Assembly (NCBI RefSeq): GCF_014192155.1
Contig: NZ_JACHXO010000001.1
Span: forward strand, 372,001 to 436,000
Origin: Roseateles terrae
Lineage (GTDB): Bacteria > Pseudomonadota > Gammaproteobacteria > Burkholderiales > Burkholderiaceae_C
Length of the DNA stretch: 64,000 nt
Direction: 5' to 3'
The notes beneath the pieces are model-generated. The model saw only the letters and a list, made by a program, of their open reading frames with translations, did no database searches and had not been told where the DNA came from. Shown piece after piece: positions 54,564-63,889 of this stretch (position 1 is the stretch's first letter; every line of letters starts with the position of its first letter). The position numbers and the translations under genes were made by a program.

Positions 54564-55952
54564 ATGCAAGTTCATGCTTCCATTTTCAAAGCCTATGACA
54601 TCCGCGGTGTTGTGGGCCAGACCCTGAACGAAGAACTGGCCGAGCACCTCGGCCGCGCGTTCGGCACCGAGGCCAAGCTGGCCGGCGAAACGGCGGTGGC
54701 CGTGGGCCGTGACGGCCGCGTGTCGGGCCCGGGCCTGGTGGAAGCGCTGATCCGCGGGCTGACCTCGACCGGTCTGGACGTGGTGGATATCGGTGGGGTC
54801 ACCACCCCAATGCTGTATTACGTCGCCGCCACGCGCGGCAAGCATGGCTGCCATTCCGGCATCCAGGTCACCGGCAGCCACAACCCCAAGGACTACAACG
54901 GCTTCAAGATGGTGCTCAAGGGCGCCGCCGTGTATGGGGAGCAGATCCAGGGCCTGAAGCGCCGCATCGAAGCCGAGGACTATGAAACCGGCAAGGGCCG
55001 CGTCGGCCAGATGGACATCGTGCCGGAATACAGCCACCGGATCGTCAGCGATGCCAAGCTGTCCCGCCCGATGAAGGTGGTGGTGGACAGCGGCAACGGC
55101 ATCCCGGGTGCGACCGCGCCGGCCATCCTGCGCGCCCTGGGCTGCGAAGTGGTGGACATCTTCTCCAAGGTGGACGGCGACTTCCCGAACCACCATCCGG
55201 ATCCGTCGCGTCCTGAAAACCTGGAAGACCTCAAGCGCGTGGTGCATGCCACCGACGCCGAACTGGGCCTGGCCTTTGACGGCGACGGCGACCGCCTGGG
55301 CATCGTCACCAAGGACGGCACGATGATCATGCCGGACCGCCAGATCATGCTGCTGGCGGCCGACATCCTCAAGCGCAAGCCCGGCTCGGAAATCATCTTC
55401 GACGTCAAGTGCTCGCAGCGCCTGGGCCCGTGGATTGAAGAACACGGCGGCAAGCCGCTGATGTGGATGACGGGTCACTCGCTGGCCAAGGCCAAGCTGA
55501 AGGAAACCGGTGCTCCGCTGGCCGGTGAACTGTCCGGTCACATCTTCTTCGCCGAACGCTGGTATGGCTTCGACGATGCGATGTACACCGCCGCCCGCAT
55601 GCTGGAGATCCTGTCGCGCAGCGACGACCCCAGCCAGGTGCTGAACGATCTGCCCAACAGCATCAACACGCCGGAACTGAACGTGCCGTGCGCCGAAGGC
55701 GAGCACCACGAAGTGGTGGCCAAGCTGAAGGAAATCGCCGAGTTCCCCAACGCCAGGGACGTGATCACCATCGACGGCCTGCGGGTGGAATACGACGACG
55801 GTTTCGGCCTGGTGCGCGCGTCCAACACCACCCCGGTGCTGGTGCTGCGCTTCGAAGGTCACACCCAGGAAGCGCTGGAGCGCATCCAGAAGGAAGTGCT
55901 GGCCCAGCTCAAGCGGGTGAAGCCGGACATCACCTTCACCGCCGGCCACTGA
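54564..55952 (+). CDS. algC: Phosphomannomutase/phosphoglucomutase
   Basis: Alpha-D-phosphohexomutase, 462 aa from the ATG at 54564; the open frame extends further upstream but homologues begin at SIFKAYDIRGVVG. Phosphoserine Ser105 in TGSHNPKDYNG, metal loop DGDGDRLG, and sugar-binding GELSGH and the C-terminal RASNTTP phosphate site are all present. Supplies sugar phosphates for lipopolysaccharide and exopolysaccharide. TACAAT at 54513-54518 may be its -10 element. Followed six bp later by waaA. Confidence 0.95.
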   Translation: MQVHASIFKAYDIRGVVGQTLNEELAEHLGRAFGTEAKLAGETAVAVGRDGRVSGPGLVEALIRGLTSTGLDVVDIGGVTTPMLYYVAATRGKHGCHSGIQVTGSHNPKDYNGFKMVLKGAAVYGEQIQGLKRRIEAEDYETGKGRVGQMDIVPEYSHRIVSDAKLSRPMKVVVDSGNGIPGATAPAILRALGCEVVDIFSKVDGDFPNHHPDPSRPENLEDLKRVVHATDAELGLAFDGDGDRLGIVTKDGTMIMPDRQIMLLAADILKRKPGSEIIFDVKCSQRLGPWIEEHGGKPLMWMTGHSLAKAKLKETGAPLAGELSGHIFFAERWYGFDDAMYTAARMLEILSRSDDPSQVLNDLPNSINTPELNVPCAEGEHHEVVAKLKEIAEFPNARDVITIDGLRVEYDDGFGLVRASNTTPVLVLRFEGHTQEALERIQKEVLAQLKRVKPDITFTAGH

Positions 55953-55958
55953 TCTGCA

Positions 55959-57425
55959 GTGACCGCACGGGCCCCTGGCGAGTCCTGGCGTGAGCGGCTG
56001 GCTCGCGGCTTCTTCAGCACGGTGCTGCGGCTCGGAACGCCGCTTTACCTGCTGAGGCTGATGCGCCGTGGGCGGGCGGAACCGCTGTACCGGGCCCATC
56101 TGCCGGAGCGCTTCGGCTTCGGGCTGGATGTGGCCCCGGGTGCCGTCTGGGTGCATGCCGTCTCGCTCGGAGAGACCCGCGCCGCGGCGCCGCTGGTGGA
56201 GCGCCTGCGGCAGGCGCGGCCTGGCCTGCGCCTGCTGCTGACACACACCACCGCCACCGGTCGCGAGGCCGGCCAGGCGCTGCTGCGTCCCGGGGATGTG
56301 CAGCGCTGGCTGCCCTTTGACACGCCCGGCGCGGTGCGGCGCTTCCTGCATGGGACGCAGCCGGCCGTCGGCGTGCTGATGGAAACCGAGATCTGGCCCA
56401 ACCTGCAGCAGGCCGCTGTGCAGGCCGGCGTCCCGATGGTGCTGGCGAATGCGCGGCTGTCCGCGCGGAGTTTGCGCCGGGGGGAGCGGTTCAAGTGGCT
56501 GCTGGCGCCGGCGGCACGCACGCTGCGCCTGGCCCTGGCGCAGACGCAGGAAGATGCCCAGCGCCTGACCCAGGCCGGTGTGCCGGAGGTCCAGGTCTGC
56601 GGCAATCTGAAGTTTGATCTGCAGCCGGATGAGGCCCTGCTGGCACAGGGGCGGTCCTGGCGCGAGCGCCTCGGACGGCCGGTGGTGATGCTGGCGGTCT
56701 CCCGCGAGGGGGAAGAGGCGGCGCTGCTGGCGCGCTGGGCCGCCATAAACGCCAACCCCGGTAGCGATGACTCGGGGCCGCAGCCGCGGTCGCAGCCGCA
56801 AACGCAAACGCAGTCGGTGACACACCCGCTGCCTGGGGCCGTGTCGCCGTCGGTGCTGCATCCGCATGCACCTGCGCATTTGGCGTCGAGCGAAGCGCAG
56901 CGGCCGCTGTTGCTGATCGTCCCCCGTCATCCACAACGTTTCGACGAAGTCGCAGCGCTGGTCCAGCAGTCCGGCTTGAGCCTGATCCGCCGGAGCGGGT
57001 TCTCGTCTGACGGGCCCAGCGCTGAGGGCGCCAGCGCGGACGTCTGGCTCGGCGACTCCATGCGCGAAATGGCGCTGTATTACGGCCTGTCGGATGTTGC
57101 GCTGCTCGGTGGCAGCTTCGAGCCGCTGGGCGGCCAGAACCTCATCGAGGCGGCGGCCTGTGGCGTGCCGCTGCTGATGGGCCCCCACACCTTCAATTTT
57201 GCGGAAGCGGCCGCGTTGTCGCTGGAGGCGGGTGCGGCCCGCCGCGTGGAGACGCTGGATCAGGCCGTGACGGAAGCGATGGCGCTGCTGGCAGATCCGG
57301 CACGCCGGGCCGGTATGGCGGCTGCCGCGACGACGTTTGCCGCGGCACACCGCGGCGCCGCGCAACGCATGGCGGACCGTATCCTTGCGTTGCTGCCATC
57401 GTCCGGGCCAGCCACGGCGGCTTGA
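55959..57425 (+). CDS. waaA: 3-deoxy-D-manno-octulosonic acid (Kdo) transferase
   Basis: GT30 glycosyltransferase (488 aa) that adds Kdo to lipid A precursor at the inner membrane. The start is a GTG at 55959. N-terminal membrane-associated segment LGTPLYLLRLMRRGRAEP; conserved WVHAVSLGETRAAAPL, METEIWPNL, ANARLSARS; C-terminal GGSFEPLGGQNLIEAAACG and GPHTFNF. Two low-complexity insertions (about 268-310, Gln/Pro/Thr/Ser-rich, and a shorter one near 350) make it longer than the usual 420-430 aa. Follows algC closely. Confidence 0.95.
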   Translation: MTARAPGESWRERLARGFFSTVLRLGTPLYLLRLMRRGRAEPLYRAHLPERFGFGLDVAPGAVWVHAVSLGETRAAAPLVERLRQARPGLRLLLTHTTATGREAGQALLRPGDVQRWLPFDTPGAVRRFLHGTQPAVGVLMETEIWPNLQQAAVQAGVPMVLANARLSARSLRRGERFKWLLAPAARTLRLALAQTQEDAQRLTQAGVPEVQVCGNLKFDLQPDEALLAQGRSWRERLGRPVVMLAVSREGEEAALLARWAAINANPGSDDSGPQPRSQPQTQTQSVTHPLPGAVSPSVLHPHAPAHLASSEAQRPLLLIVPRHPQRFDEVAALVQQSGLSLIRRSGFSSDGPSAEGASADVWLGDSMREMALYYGLSDVALLGGSFEPLGGQNLIEAAACGVPLLMGPHTFNFAEAAALSLEAGAARRVETLDQAVTEAMALLADPARRAGMAAAATTFAAAHRGAAQRMADRILALLPSSGPATAA

Positions 57426-57513
57426 GCCGCATGATCCGCAAAAGCGCGTTGGAGGGCGGCAGCGGCCGATCAGATCTGCCGGGTCACTGCGGTCAGGGCG
57501 GCTCGCGCGGCTA

Positions 57514-57540
57514 GGGCAGGTCGGGCAGGTAGGGCAGGTA
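57514..57540. repeat. Three 9-bp tandem units
   Basis: GGGCAGGTC, GGGCAGGTA, GGGCAGGTA, followed by the degenerate GGGAGGGCG, in the convergent waaA/ATPase gap (57426-57601), which holds nothing else recognisable. Confidence 0.75.
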
Positions 57541-57601
57541 GGGAGGGCGTGCAGCGCCGGACAGCAGCCGGTGGAGGCCGCTCGCCTGCACTCCGGCCGC
57601 C

Positions 57602-60190
57602 TTACTGGTTACTTGTCGCCCGCACTTCCGCGAGGCTCGTCACGCCCTGCAGCACCTTGGCAATGCCGTCCTGACGCAAGGTCCGCATGCCTTCAGCCAT
57701 GCCCTGATGCATCAGTTCCTCAGCGCGGGCGCCGGTCTGGATCAGGCGACGCAGCGTGCGTGACACCACCAGCAGCTCGTGCAGACCCGCACGGCCCTTG
57801 AAGCCGGTGTTGTCGCACTTCGGGCAGCCGGGGCTGTGATAGTGCAGCAGGCCCGGCTGGCCATACGCGCCTTGCCACTGCGCCAGCACCGATTCGCGGG
57901 TCGGGCGGTTCTCAGGCGTAAACACATGCAGGTAGTCGTCCAGCAGTTCCTGCAGCTTTTCGTCCGGCATCGGCTCGGACTTGCGACAGGACGAGCATAG
58001 CCGTCGCACCAGGCGCTGCGCCAGCACCGCCAGCAGCGAATCCGCGAAGTTGAACGGATCCATGCCCATGTCCAGCAGACGGGTCACCGTTTCCGGGGCG
58101 CTGTTGGTGTGCAGGGTGGAGAGCACCAGGTGACCGGTCAGGGAGGCTTCCACCGCGATCTCGGCGGTCTCCTCGTCACGGATTTCGCCGACCATGATCA
58201 CGTCCGGATCGGCCCGCAGGAAGGCGCGCAGCGCCTTGGCGAAGGTCCAGTCGATCTTCGGATTTACCTGCACCTGCCGCAGGCCGGCCTGGGTGATTTC
58301 GACCGGATCTTCCGCCGTCCAGACCTTGCGGTCGGGGGTGTTGATCTGCGCCAGCACCGAGTGCAGCGTGGTGGTCTTGCCCGAGCCGGTCGGGCCGACG
58401 CACAGCACCATGCCGTAGGGGCGGGCGGAGGCGATCTTGAGCTGCTCGAAGTTGTAGGCGGACAGCCCCAGCTTCTCCATCGGGATCGGTCTGGCCGAGG
58501 CCAGAATCCGCATCACCACATCTTCCAGGCCGTTGTTGGTCGGAATGGTGGCCACCCGCAGTTCGATCGCATGCTGCGACGAGAACCGCGCAAAGTTGAT
58601 CTTGCCGTCCTGCGGCTTGCGGCGCTCGGAGATGTCCAGATCACACATGATCTTGATCCGGGCGATCAGGGCGCTGCGATAGGTGTGCGGCAGTTCCAGG
58701 TGAGGCTGCAGCACCCCGTCCTTGCGGAAACGGATGCGCACCTTCTCCTTGCCGGGATAGGTCTCGATGTGGATGTCCGACACATGCTGGCTGTGCGCGT
58801 CGATGATCATGCTGTTGATCAGACGCACCAGCGAGTTGTCGCTCTGCTCGATCGGGCGCTCATCTTCCCGAGCGGCCTCGCGGGCCACCTGCTCCTGGCC
58901 TTCGCGCTCCAGGGTCTCGATCAGCTTGTCGGAACTGTCCAGTTCGAACTCGATGCCGAGCGTCGGCAGACCGGTGTCCCGGCCGGACTGGGCCTGATTG
59001 CCGTAGCGCTCATACGCGGACGGCAGGGCGAACTGCAGCGAGCCCACCCGGGCCAGCGCCGGCACCACCTTCAGCTGCGTGATGAATTCGACCTCGTCGA
59101 TGCAGTCCCGGCGGGTCGGGTCTTCCATCGCCACGATCAGTCGGCCGTCCCGCACCACCAGCGGCAGCACCTCCAGCCGACGGGCCACCGACACCGGCAG
59201 CTTCACCACCGCTTCCGGCTCAATGGCGAAGTGATCCACATCCACCAGCGGGTAGCCCATCTTTCGGGCCAGGGCCGACTGCAACTGGGCACGGGTGACC
59301 ACGCCCTTGCGCACCAGCAATTCGCCCAGTGGCACCGAGCGGTCGTTCTTCTGCTGAGCCAGGGCTTCGTCCAGCTGGGCCTGGGTGACCAGTTCCAGCG
59401 CCAGCAGCGCCTCGCCGATGCGCACCATCGGCATCTTGGCCTGTTGCTCGATGGCCTGCATCAGCTGTTCGCTGCTGACAATGTGGGTCGCCACCAGGAT
59501 GTCGCCGACACGTCGGTCGCGCAGGTCCTTCTGTTCCTGCACCGCTTCTTCCACCTGGGCGGTGGTGGCCACCTGCTCGCGCACCAGCAGGTCACCGATC
59601 CGGTCGCCGACCTCGTAGCTGGTCAGCACCTCGCGCGGCACGAACATGCAGCGCACCCAGTCGCTGGTCTCGCTGACAGGAGGGAACAGGAACAGGCCGA
59701 TCTCGGACTCGACATGACCGATGGTCGTGCCCTTGAATTCTTCACCGCCCTGATAGACCAACCGGAACTCGTCACGCGGACGCTGATCCAGGGAGGTGGG
59801 GTCGTTGGCGGTGGCCGGATCCCGCGGCGGCACTTCGATCGCGTGCAGCAGCTTCAGCGCACGGAACTGCGAAAACTTCAGCGGCATCGCATTGCGGGCC
59901 GGCGGCACCAGCACCTGTGCCAGCCGCTCCTGCGGGACCATCATGATCACCTTGCCGACGGTCCGGCTGCCGTTCAGGCCGAGGATCTCGCAGGCCAGCG
60001 GATCCCGCTGCGGCTTCGGCCGAGGGTAGGCGGCGAAGGGGGGCGTGGGCCATTCGAAGTCGCCGTCCGCATTGCGGCGTGCCGCTGTCCGGGCCACCGG
60101 CGCGGCACCCAGCGAGGCCGGCCGGGAAGGCTCGGGCAGCGCGCCTGCCTCGGTTTGGGGCCATTTCAGCGGCACGGACGGGTCGGACAT
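57602..60190 (-). CDS. MshE-like GspE/PilB family ATPase
   Basis: 862 aa from the ATG at 60190 (GGAG 8 bases upstream). C-terminal ATPase: Walker A GPTGSGKTTT near residue 600, Asp box TAEDPVEI, Walker B IMVGEIRDEET, His box LSTLHTNSA, zinc cluster CSSC/CPKC. Residues about 195-390 carry four repeated blocks (RIGDLLVREQV, VGDILVATHIV, RIGEALLALELV, PLGELLVRKGVV), typical of MshEN c-di-GMP-binding domains. An N-terminal domain (about 80-190) may be PilZ-like. No pilus or secretion genes adjoin it, so the machine it drives is unknown. Divergent from pcp. Confidence 0.88.
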   Translation of the reverse strand: MSDPSVPLKWPQTEAGALPEPSRPASLGAAPVARTAARRNADGDFEWPTPPFAAYPRPKPQRDPLACEILGLNGSRTVGKVIMMVPQERLAQVLVPPARNAMPLKFSQFRALKLLHAIEVPPRDPATANDPTSLDQRPRDEFRLVYQGGEEFKGTTIGHVESEIGLFLFPPVSETSDWVRCMFVPREVLTSYEVGDRIGDLLVREQVATTAQVEEAVQEQKDLRDRRVGDILVATHIVSSEQLMQAIEQQAKMPMVRIGEALLALELVTQAQLDEALAQQKNDRSVPLGELLVRKGVVTRAQLQSALARKMGYPLVDVDHFAIEPEAVVKLPVSVARRLEVLPLVVRDGRLIVAMEDPTRRDCIDEVEFITQLKVVPALARVGSLQFALPSAYERYGNQAQSGRDTGLPTLGIEFELDSSDKLIETLEREGQEQVAREAAREDERPIEQSDNSLVRLINSMIIDAHSQHVSDIHIETYPGKEKVRIRFRKDGVLQPHLELPHTYRSALIARIKIMCDLDISERRKPQDGKINFARFSSQHAIELRVATIPTNNGLEDVVMRILASARPIPMEKLGLSAYNFEQLKIASARPYGMVLCVGPTGSGKTTTLHSVLAQINTPDRKVWTAEDPVEITQAGLRQVQVNPKIDWTFAKALRAFLRADPDVIMVGEIRDEETAEIAVEASLTGHLVLSTLHTNSAPETVTRLLDMGMDPFNFADSLLAVLAQRLVRRLCSSCRKSEPMPDEKLQELLDDYLHVFTPENRPTRESVLAQWQGAYGQPGLLHYHSPGCPKCDNTGFKGRAGLHELLVVSRTLRRLIQTGARAEELMHQGMAEGMRTLRQDGIAKVLQGVTSLAEVRATSNQ

Positions 60191-60310
60191 GTAGCGGTCT
60201 CCGCGATGATTCTGGTGAAGGCAAAAGGACGCCCTAGGCCTAAGCCTAACGCGTTTGTCGATCACCGATGACAAGGAATAGCAGGAGAGAGGCCCGCTAG
60301 ACTGGGTTCC

Positions 60311-60949
60311 GTGAAGAACATCCTGATCACGGGCTTCGAGCCCTTCGGGGGCGAGGCCCTCAACCCGTCGTGGGAATTGGCGCACGGCCTGGCCGGCGAG
60401 GTCATCGCCGATGCCAAGGTCGTGGCGGTGCAATTGCCTTGTGTGTTCGGTGCCGCACTGACGCAGCTGGACGAAGCGCTGCTGCGGGTGCGGCCGGTGC
60501 TGGTGCTGGCGGTGGGGCAGGCCGGGGGGCGCTGCGACCTGTCGCTGGAGCGGGTCGCGATCAACGTCGACGACGCCCGCATCCCCGACAACGCAGGGGC
60601 TCAGCCGGTGGACGAGCCGGTGGTGGCGGACGGGCCGGCGGCCTACTTCAGCACCCTGCCGATCAAGGCCATGGTCGCGGCGCTGCGGGCGGGCGGTTTT
60701 CCGGCGTCGGTGTCGCAGACGGCCGGAACCTTCGTCTGCAATCACGTGTTCTACGGCTTGCAGCACCGGCTCTGGGGCCAGGGCGTGCCAAGCGGCTTCA
60801 TGCACATTCCGTATCTGCCGCAGCAGGCGGCCCACCACCCCGGCGCGCCCAGCCTGCCGCTGGAGACGCTGCTGGCGGCCACCCGTCTGGCGCTTCACAC
60901 CGCGCTGACACAGCAGGAAATCCGCATGGGGGCGGGTCAGCTGGACTGA
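60311..60949 (+). CDS. pcp: Pyroglutamyl-peptidase I
   Basis: Cysteine peptidase (C15) that removes N-terminal pyroglutamate; 212 aa from a GTG at 60311. The catalytic triad is visible: Glu in [10 protein letters not shown], Cys in [12 protein letters not shown] and His in GFMHIPYLP. Typical length. Alone on its strand between the ATPase gene and the broken regulator. Confidence 0.95.
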   Translation: MKNILITGFEPFGGEALNPSWELAHGLAGEVIADAKVVAVQLPCVFGAALTQLDEALLRVRPVLVLAVGQAGGRCDLSLERVAINVDDARIPDNAGAQPVDEPVVADGPAAYFSTLPIKAMVAALRAGGFPASVSQTAGTFVCNHVFYGLQHRLWGQGVPSGFMHIPYLPQQAAHHPGAPSLPLETLLAATRLALHTALTQQEIRMGAGQLD

Positions 60950-60996
60950 GCGGGAGAGGCGGCTTCACTCGGCCGATGCGTCCGTTGCGGTCGGCG

Positions 60997-61059
60997 CGTC
61001 CGTCACGTCCGTCACGTCCGTCACGTCAGTCACGTCAGTCACGTGGGTCGCGTCAGTCG
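60997..61059. repeat. 9-bp tandem repeat, seven units
   Basis: CGTCCGTCA three times, CGTCAGTCA twice, then CGTGGGTCG and CGTCAGTCG. It reaches into the last codons of the WYL regulator reading frame (stop at 61053). Confidence 0.85.
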
Positions 61060-62067
61060 TTTCGCTCGCGCCCTTCGCTTCCCTGTGCGTGCTGCCCCCG
61101 GGCCACGGTCGTCCCCGCGCGACGGGCCAGTGAGGCGGCCAGCCGCGCCAGCTCCTGATTCAGCTCCGGCGGATGCAGCACTTCAAAATCGAAGGGCAGG
61201 GCCGCGAGACTCCGAGCCATCCATGGCAGCTCATCCGCCTGACACTGCATCAGCACACCATGGCCCGTGGCCGCCAGGCTGCTCAGCGCTGCTCAGCGCT
61301 GCCAGCGGCTGGCGCACCAGGGCCTCCAGGGGCGCGAAGACCCGCAGCTGCACCGCATGCGCACGGGGAACCTGCACGAAGGACTGCTGCAGATGCGCCA
61401 GCACGTCGAAGGACTCCGGTCGGCCAAAACTCTGCGGCAGCGGCGTGACGGTGTCGATCCGGTCGAGGCGGAAGGAGCGCAAGGCCTGGCGCAGTCCGCA
61501 CAGGCCCACCGCATACCAGTGCCCCCCGCGAAATCCCAGGCCGTAGGCATCGAAGTCGCGCTCGGACCGGTCGCCCTGGGCGTCCCGGTAGCTGATCCGC
61601 ATGCGCTGCTGGGCAAAGGCAGCGGCCCCCAGGGCGGCGATGACCGCCGGGGCGGCCAGGTCCTGCGTCGGGGTCAGGTCCAGCGCAATGCGCTCGGCAA
61701 TGCCCCGCTGACGCTTTCGCAGTGGCGTGGGCAGCACCCGCTCCAGCTTCGCCTGGGCGCTCGCCACGGCCGGGCTGGCTTCGGCCCAGCCCAGCTGCCG
61801 CACCGCCAGCAGGCCGAGCCCCAGGGCCAGGGCTTCGTCGTCGGAAAACATCATCGGCGGCAGCCGGTACCCCGGCATCAGGCGATAGCCACCGAAACGG
61901 CCCCGCTCGGCCTGGATGGGGATGCCCAGCGCCTCCAGCGTCTGGATGTAGCGCCGCACGGTGCGCCTCTCCACCTGCAGCTCCTGGGCCAGGGTGGCGC
62001 CGTCGATCTGGCCGCGGGACTGCAGCAGCTCCAGCAAGGCCAGGACACGGGAGGCGGGACGGGACAT
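61053..62067 (-). pseudogene. WYL-domain regulator broken by a 10-bp duplication
   Basis: An HTH-11/WYL transcriptional regulator. The intact first part (62067 to 61231) has the helix-turn-helix (DGATLAQELQVERRTVRRYI) and most of the WYL domain (WYAVGLCGLRQALRSFRLDRI-type block). The frame then shifts: GCTCAGCGCT occurs twice in tandem at 61281-61290 and 61291-61300. Removing one copy restores PLAALSSLAATGHGVLM and joins the C-terminal part (MQCQADELPWMARSLAALPF, ending at 61053). As it stands the protein has 278 aa with a 16-residue junk tail and lacks the C-terminal WCX domain, which normally senses the ligand. Divergent from the LysE-type exporter, its likely target. Confidence 0.9.
61281..61300. 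repeat. 10-bp tandem duplication causing a frameshift
   Basis: Two perfect adjacent copies of GCTCAGCGCT inside the WYL regulator. Ten is not a multiple of three, so the second copy shifts the frame by one. Confidence 0.93.
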
Positions 62068-62160
62068 GCCGCGCAGTCTAGATCCTGGCCGGTTCGATAG
62101 CGGTCGGGAATCGTCCTATATCGCTTCTACCCTGGCGGCCTTGATCCATGGGAGCGACCA

Positions 62161-62979
62161 ATGAATGCTGCAGAACTCGGGGTGTATTTCGCGCTGGTGC
62201 TGGGGGTGGTGCTGCTGCCCGGGGTGGATATGGCCTTTGTGCTGGGCTGGAGCCTGGCCCGCGGCTGGCGGGGCGGCGCAGCGGCGCTGGCAGGTGTGGT
62301 GGCGGGGGCGCTGTGTCACCTGACGATGGGAGCACTGGGGCTGGCGCTGTTGATCAAAGCCGTACCGGGCGCCTTCACGACCATGATGCTGGTCGGCGCG
62401 GCATATCTGGCGTGGTTGGGTTGGGGCTTGATGAGGGCGCAACCGCAGGCGTCCCAGGCGTCCCAGGCGCCCCTGGAGGTCCACCCGCTCCCCTCAGACA
62501 GTGCGGAGGCTGCGTCCGGCGCTCCCCATGGCGCCATCCCCGCGAGGCAGGACGCAGGCGGACGGAGCTCGGCCGCCGTCTTTGGCGGGGCGGTCCTGAC
62601 CAATCTGATGAATCCGAAGGCCTATCTGTTCAGCCTGGCGGTGCTGCCGCAGTTTCTCCATCCGGAGCGCGGAAGCTGGGGCTGGCAACTGGGCGCCATC
62701 GGGGCGGTCACGGCGCTGACGCAGATCGGCGTCTACGGCGGCCTGGCCGTCATGGCGACAGCCGGCCATCAGCGGCTGCGCGGTATGTCTGCAGGTCAGC
62801 AGCGCTTGCTGATGCGGATGGTCGGCCTGCTGCTCTGGGCCATGGCCGCCTACACGATCTACAGCGGCTGGCAGGTGGAGGGGGGCGGGCGCGTGAAGGG
62901 CGCTCCTGCCGCGCCCAGCGTCCCGACCACGCCAACCACCCCCGTCCCTGCGCCCCTCGCGATCACTCGCGCGGCTTGA
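62161..62979 (+). CDS. LysE/RhtB-family amino-acid exporter
   Basis: 272 aa with about six hydrophobic segments. Family features: GVVLLPGVDMAFVLGWSLARG at the start (the LPGPxx loop appears as LPGVD), then LNPKAYLFSLAVLPQF-type motif as NLMNPKAYLF in the second half. A Ser/Ala/Gly-rich loop of about 45 residues separates the halves. GGAG precedes the ATG by about 6 bases. Exports amino acids or related compounds; substrate unknown. Divergent from the WYL regulator. Its 3' end overlaps the tolA 3' end by 17 bp. Confidence 0.9.
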   Translation: MNAAELGVYFALVLGVVLLPGVDMAFVLGWSLARGWRGGAAALAGVVAGALCHLTMGALGLALLIKAVPGAFTTMMLVGAAYLAWLGWGLMRAQPQASQASQAPLEVHPLPSDSAEAASGAPHGAIPARQDAGGRSSAAVFGGAVLTNLMNPKAYLFSLAVLPQFLHPERGSWGWQLGAIGAVTALTQIGVYGGLAVMATAGHQRLRGMSAGQQRLLMRMVGLLLWAMAAYTIYSGWQVEGGGRVKGAPAAPSVPTTPTTPVPAPLAITRAA

Positions 62980-63883
62980 AGGCCAGGATCATCACGCGGG
63001 GCACCGTGCCATCGGTGTCGCGCGGCAGGATCTCGGTCTTGTCCAGCGCCCGCAGCACCGCTGTGTCGAAGTCCGGCAGGCCGCTGGACTTCAGGATGCG
63101 GCGCGCGATGATCGTGCCATCCGGACTGCAGCGCACTTCCACTTCAGCTTCCGGATTGGCGGCGCCGCCCGGATCCTGATAGACGATGTTGGGCTTGACC
63201 CGCGCCTTGATGCGACCCGCATAGTTGGCCGACGGCCCCGCGCTCTTTTGCGCCGTGCCGGTGGCATTGGGCGCACCGGTGGCGCCGGCCATGCCCATGA
63301 TGCGCTTCAGGTTCTCCTGACGGGCCTGCTCGGCACGGGCTTCGGCATCCTTGCGGGCCTTCTCGGCCTTGGCCTTGTCCGCCTGCTCCGCCTTGTCCTT
63401 CTCTTTGTCCTTCTTGGCTTGCGCTTCCTTCTCCTTGCGGTCGCGCTCCTGCTTCTCGGCTTCGTCCTTTTTCTGCTGCTCGAGCTTGCGCTTTTTCTCT
63501 TCCGCTTCGCGCTGCTCCTGCTCTTCCTTCAGCTTGCGCTCCTTGGCCTTGGCGATGGCGATGTCGGCATCACGCTGGGCCTGCACTTCCTGAGGGGTGG
63601 GCTGCTGCGGTTTGGGCGGCTCGGGTTTGGGCTCGGGCTTGGGCGGGGGCGATTCTTCCGGCGGCAGCTGCTCCTTGGGCGCAGCCGCCACGGGGACGGC
63701 GGCCCACAGCTCGGCTTCCGCCGCCGGGATGGTGGTCGAGCGCCAGCTGACGCCGAAGCTCAGCGCCGCCACCAGCAGGACGTGCGCGACCAGCGCGACT
63801 GCGAGGCCTCGACCCAGGCCGGGCGCTGGCGGCGGTCGCAGCGGGTCGCGGTCCGCAGGAAAACGGGAAACAAGACTGCTCAT
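62963..63883 (-). CDS. tolA: Cell-envelope integrity protein TolA
   Basis: 306 aa. Membrane anchor at about residues 27-46 (GLAVALVAHVLLVAALSFGV), a Pro/Lys/Glu-rich stretch, a long Lys/Glu/Ala helical domain (about 100-200), and a C-terminal TonB/TolA domain (AGRIKARVKPNIVYQDPG, VEVRCSPDGTIIARRI, FDTAVLRALDKTE). It spans the periplasm and couples TolQR proton-motive energy to Pal and the outer membrane. Six bp downstream of tolR. Confidence 0.95.
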   Translation of the reverse strand: MSSLVSRFPADRDPLRPPPAPGLGRGLAVALVAHVLLVAALSFGVSWRSTTIPAAEAELWAAVPVAAAPKEQLPPEESPPPKPEPKPEPPKPQQPTPQEVQAQRDADIAIAKAKERKLKEEQEQREAEEKKRKLEQQKKDEAEKQERDRKEKEAQAKKDKEKDKAEQADKAKAEKARKDAEARAEQARQENLKRIMGMAGATGAPNATGTAQKSAGPSANYAGRIKARVKPNIVYQDPGGAANPEAEVEVRCSPDGTIIARRILKSSGLPDFDTAVLRALDKTEILPRDTDGTVPRVMILAFKPRE

Positions 63884-63889
63884 GGGCGA

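Noticed and set aside
60997-61059. Tandem repeat considered as a CRISPR array
   Set aside because: Units are 9 bp and contiguous without spacers; no cas genes in the window.
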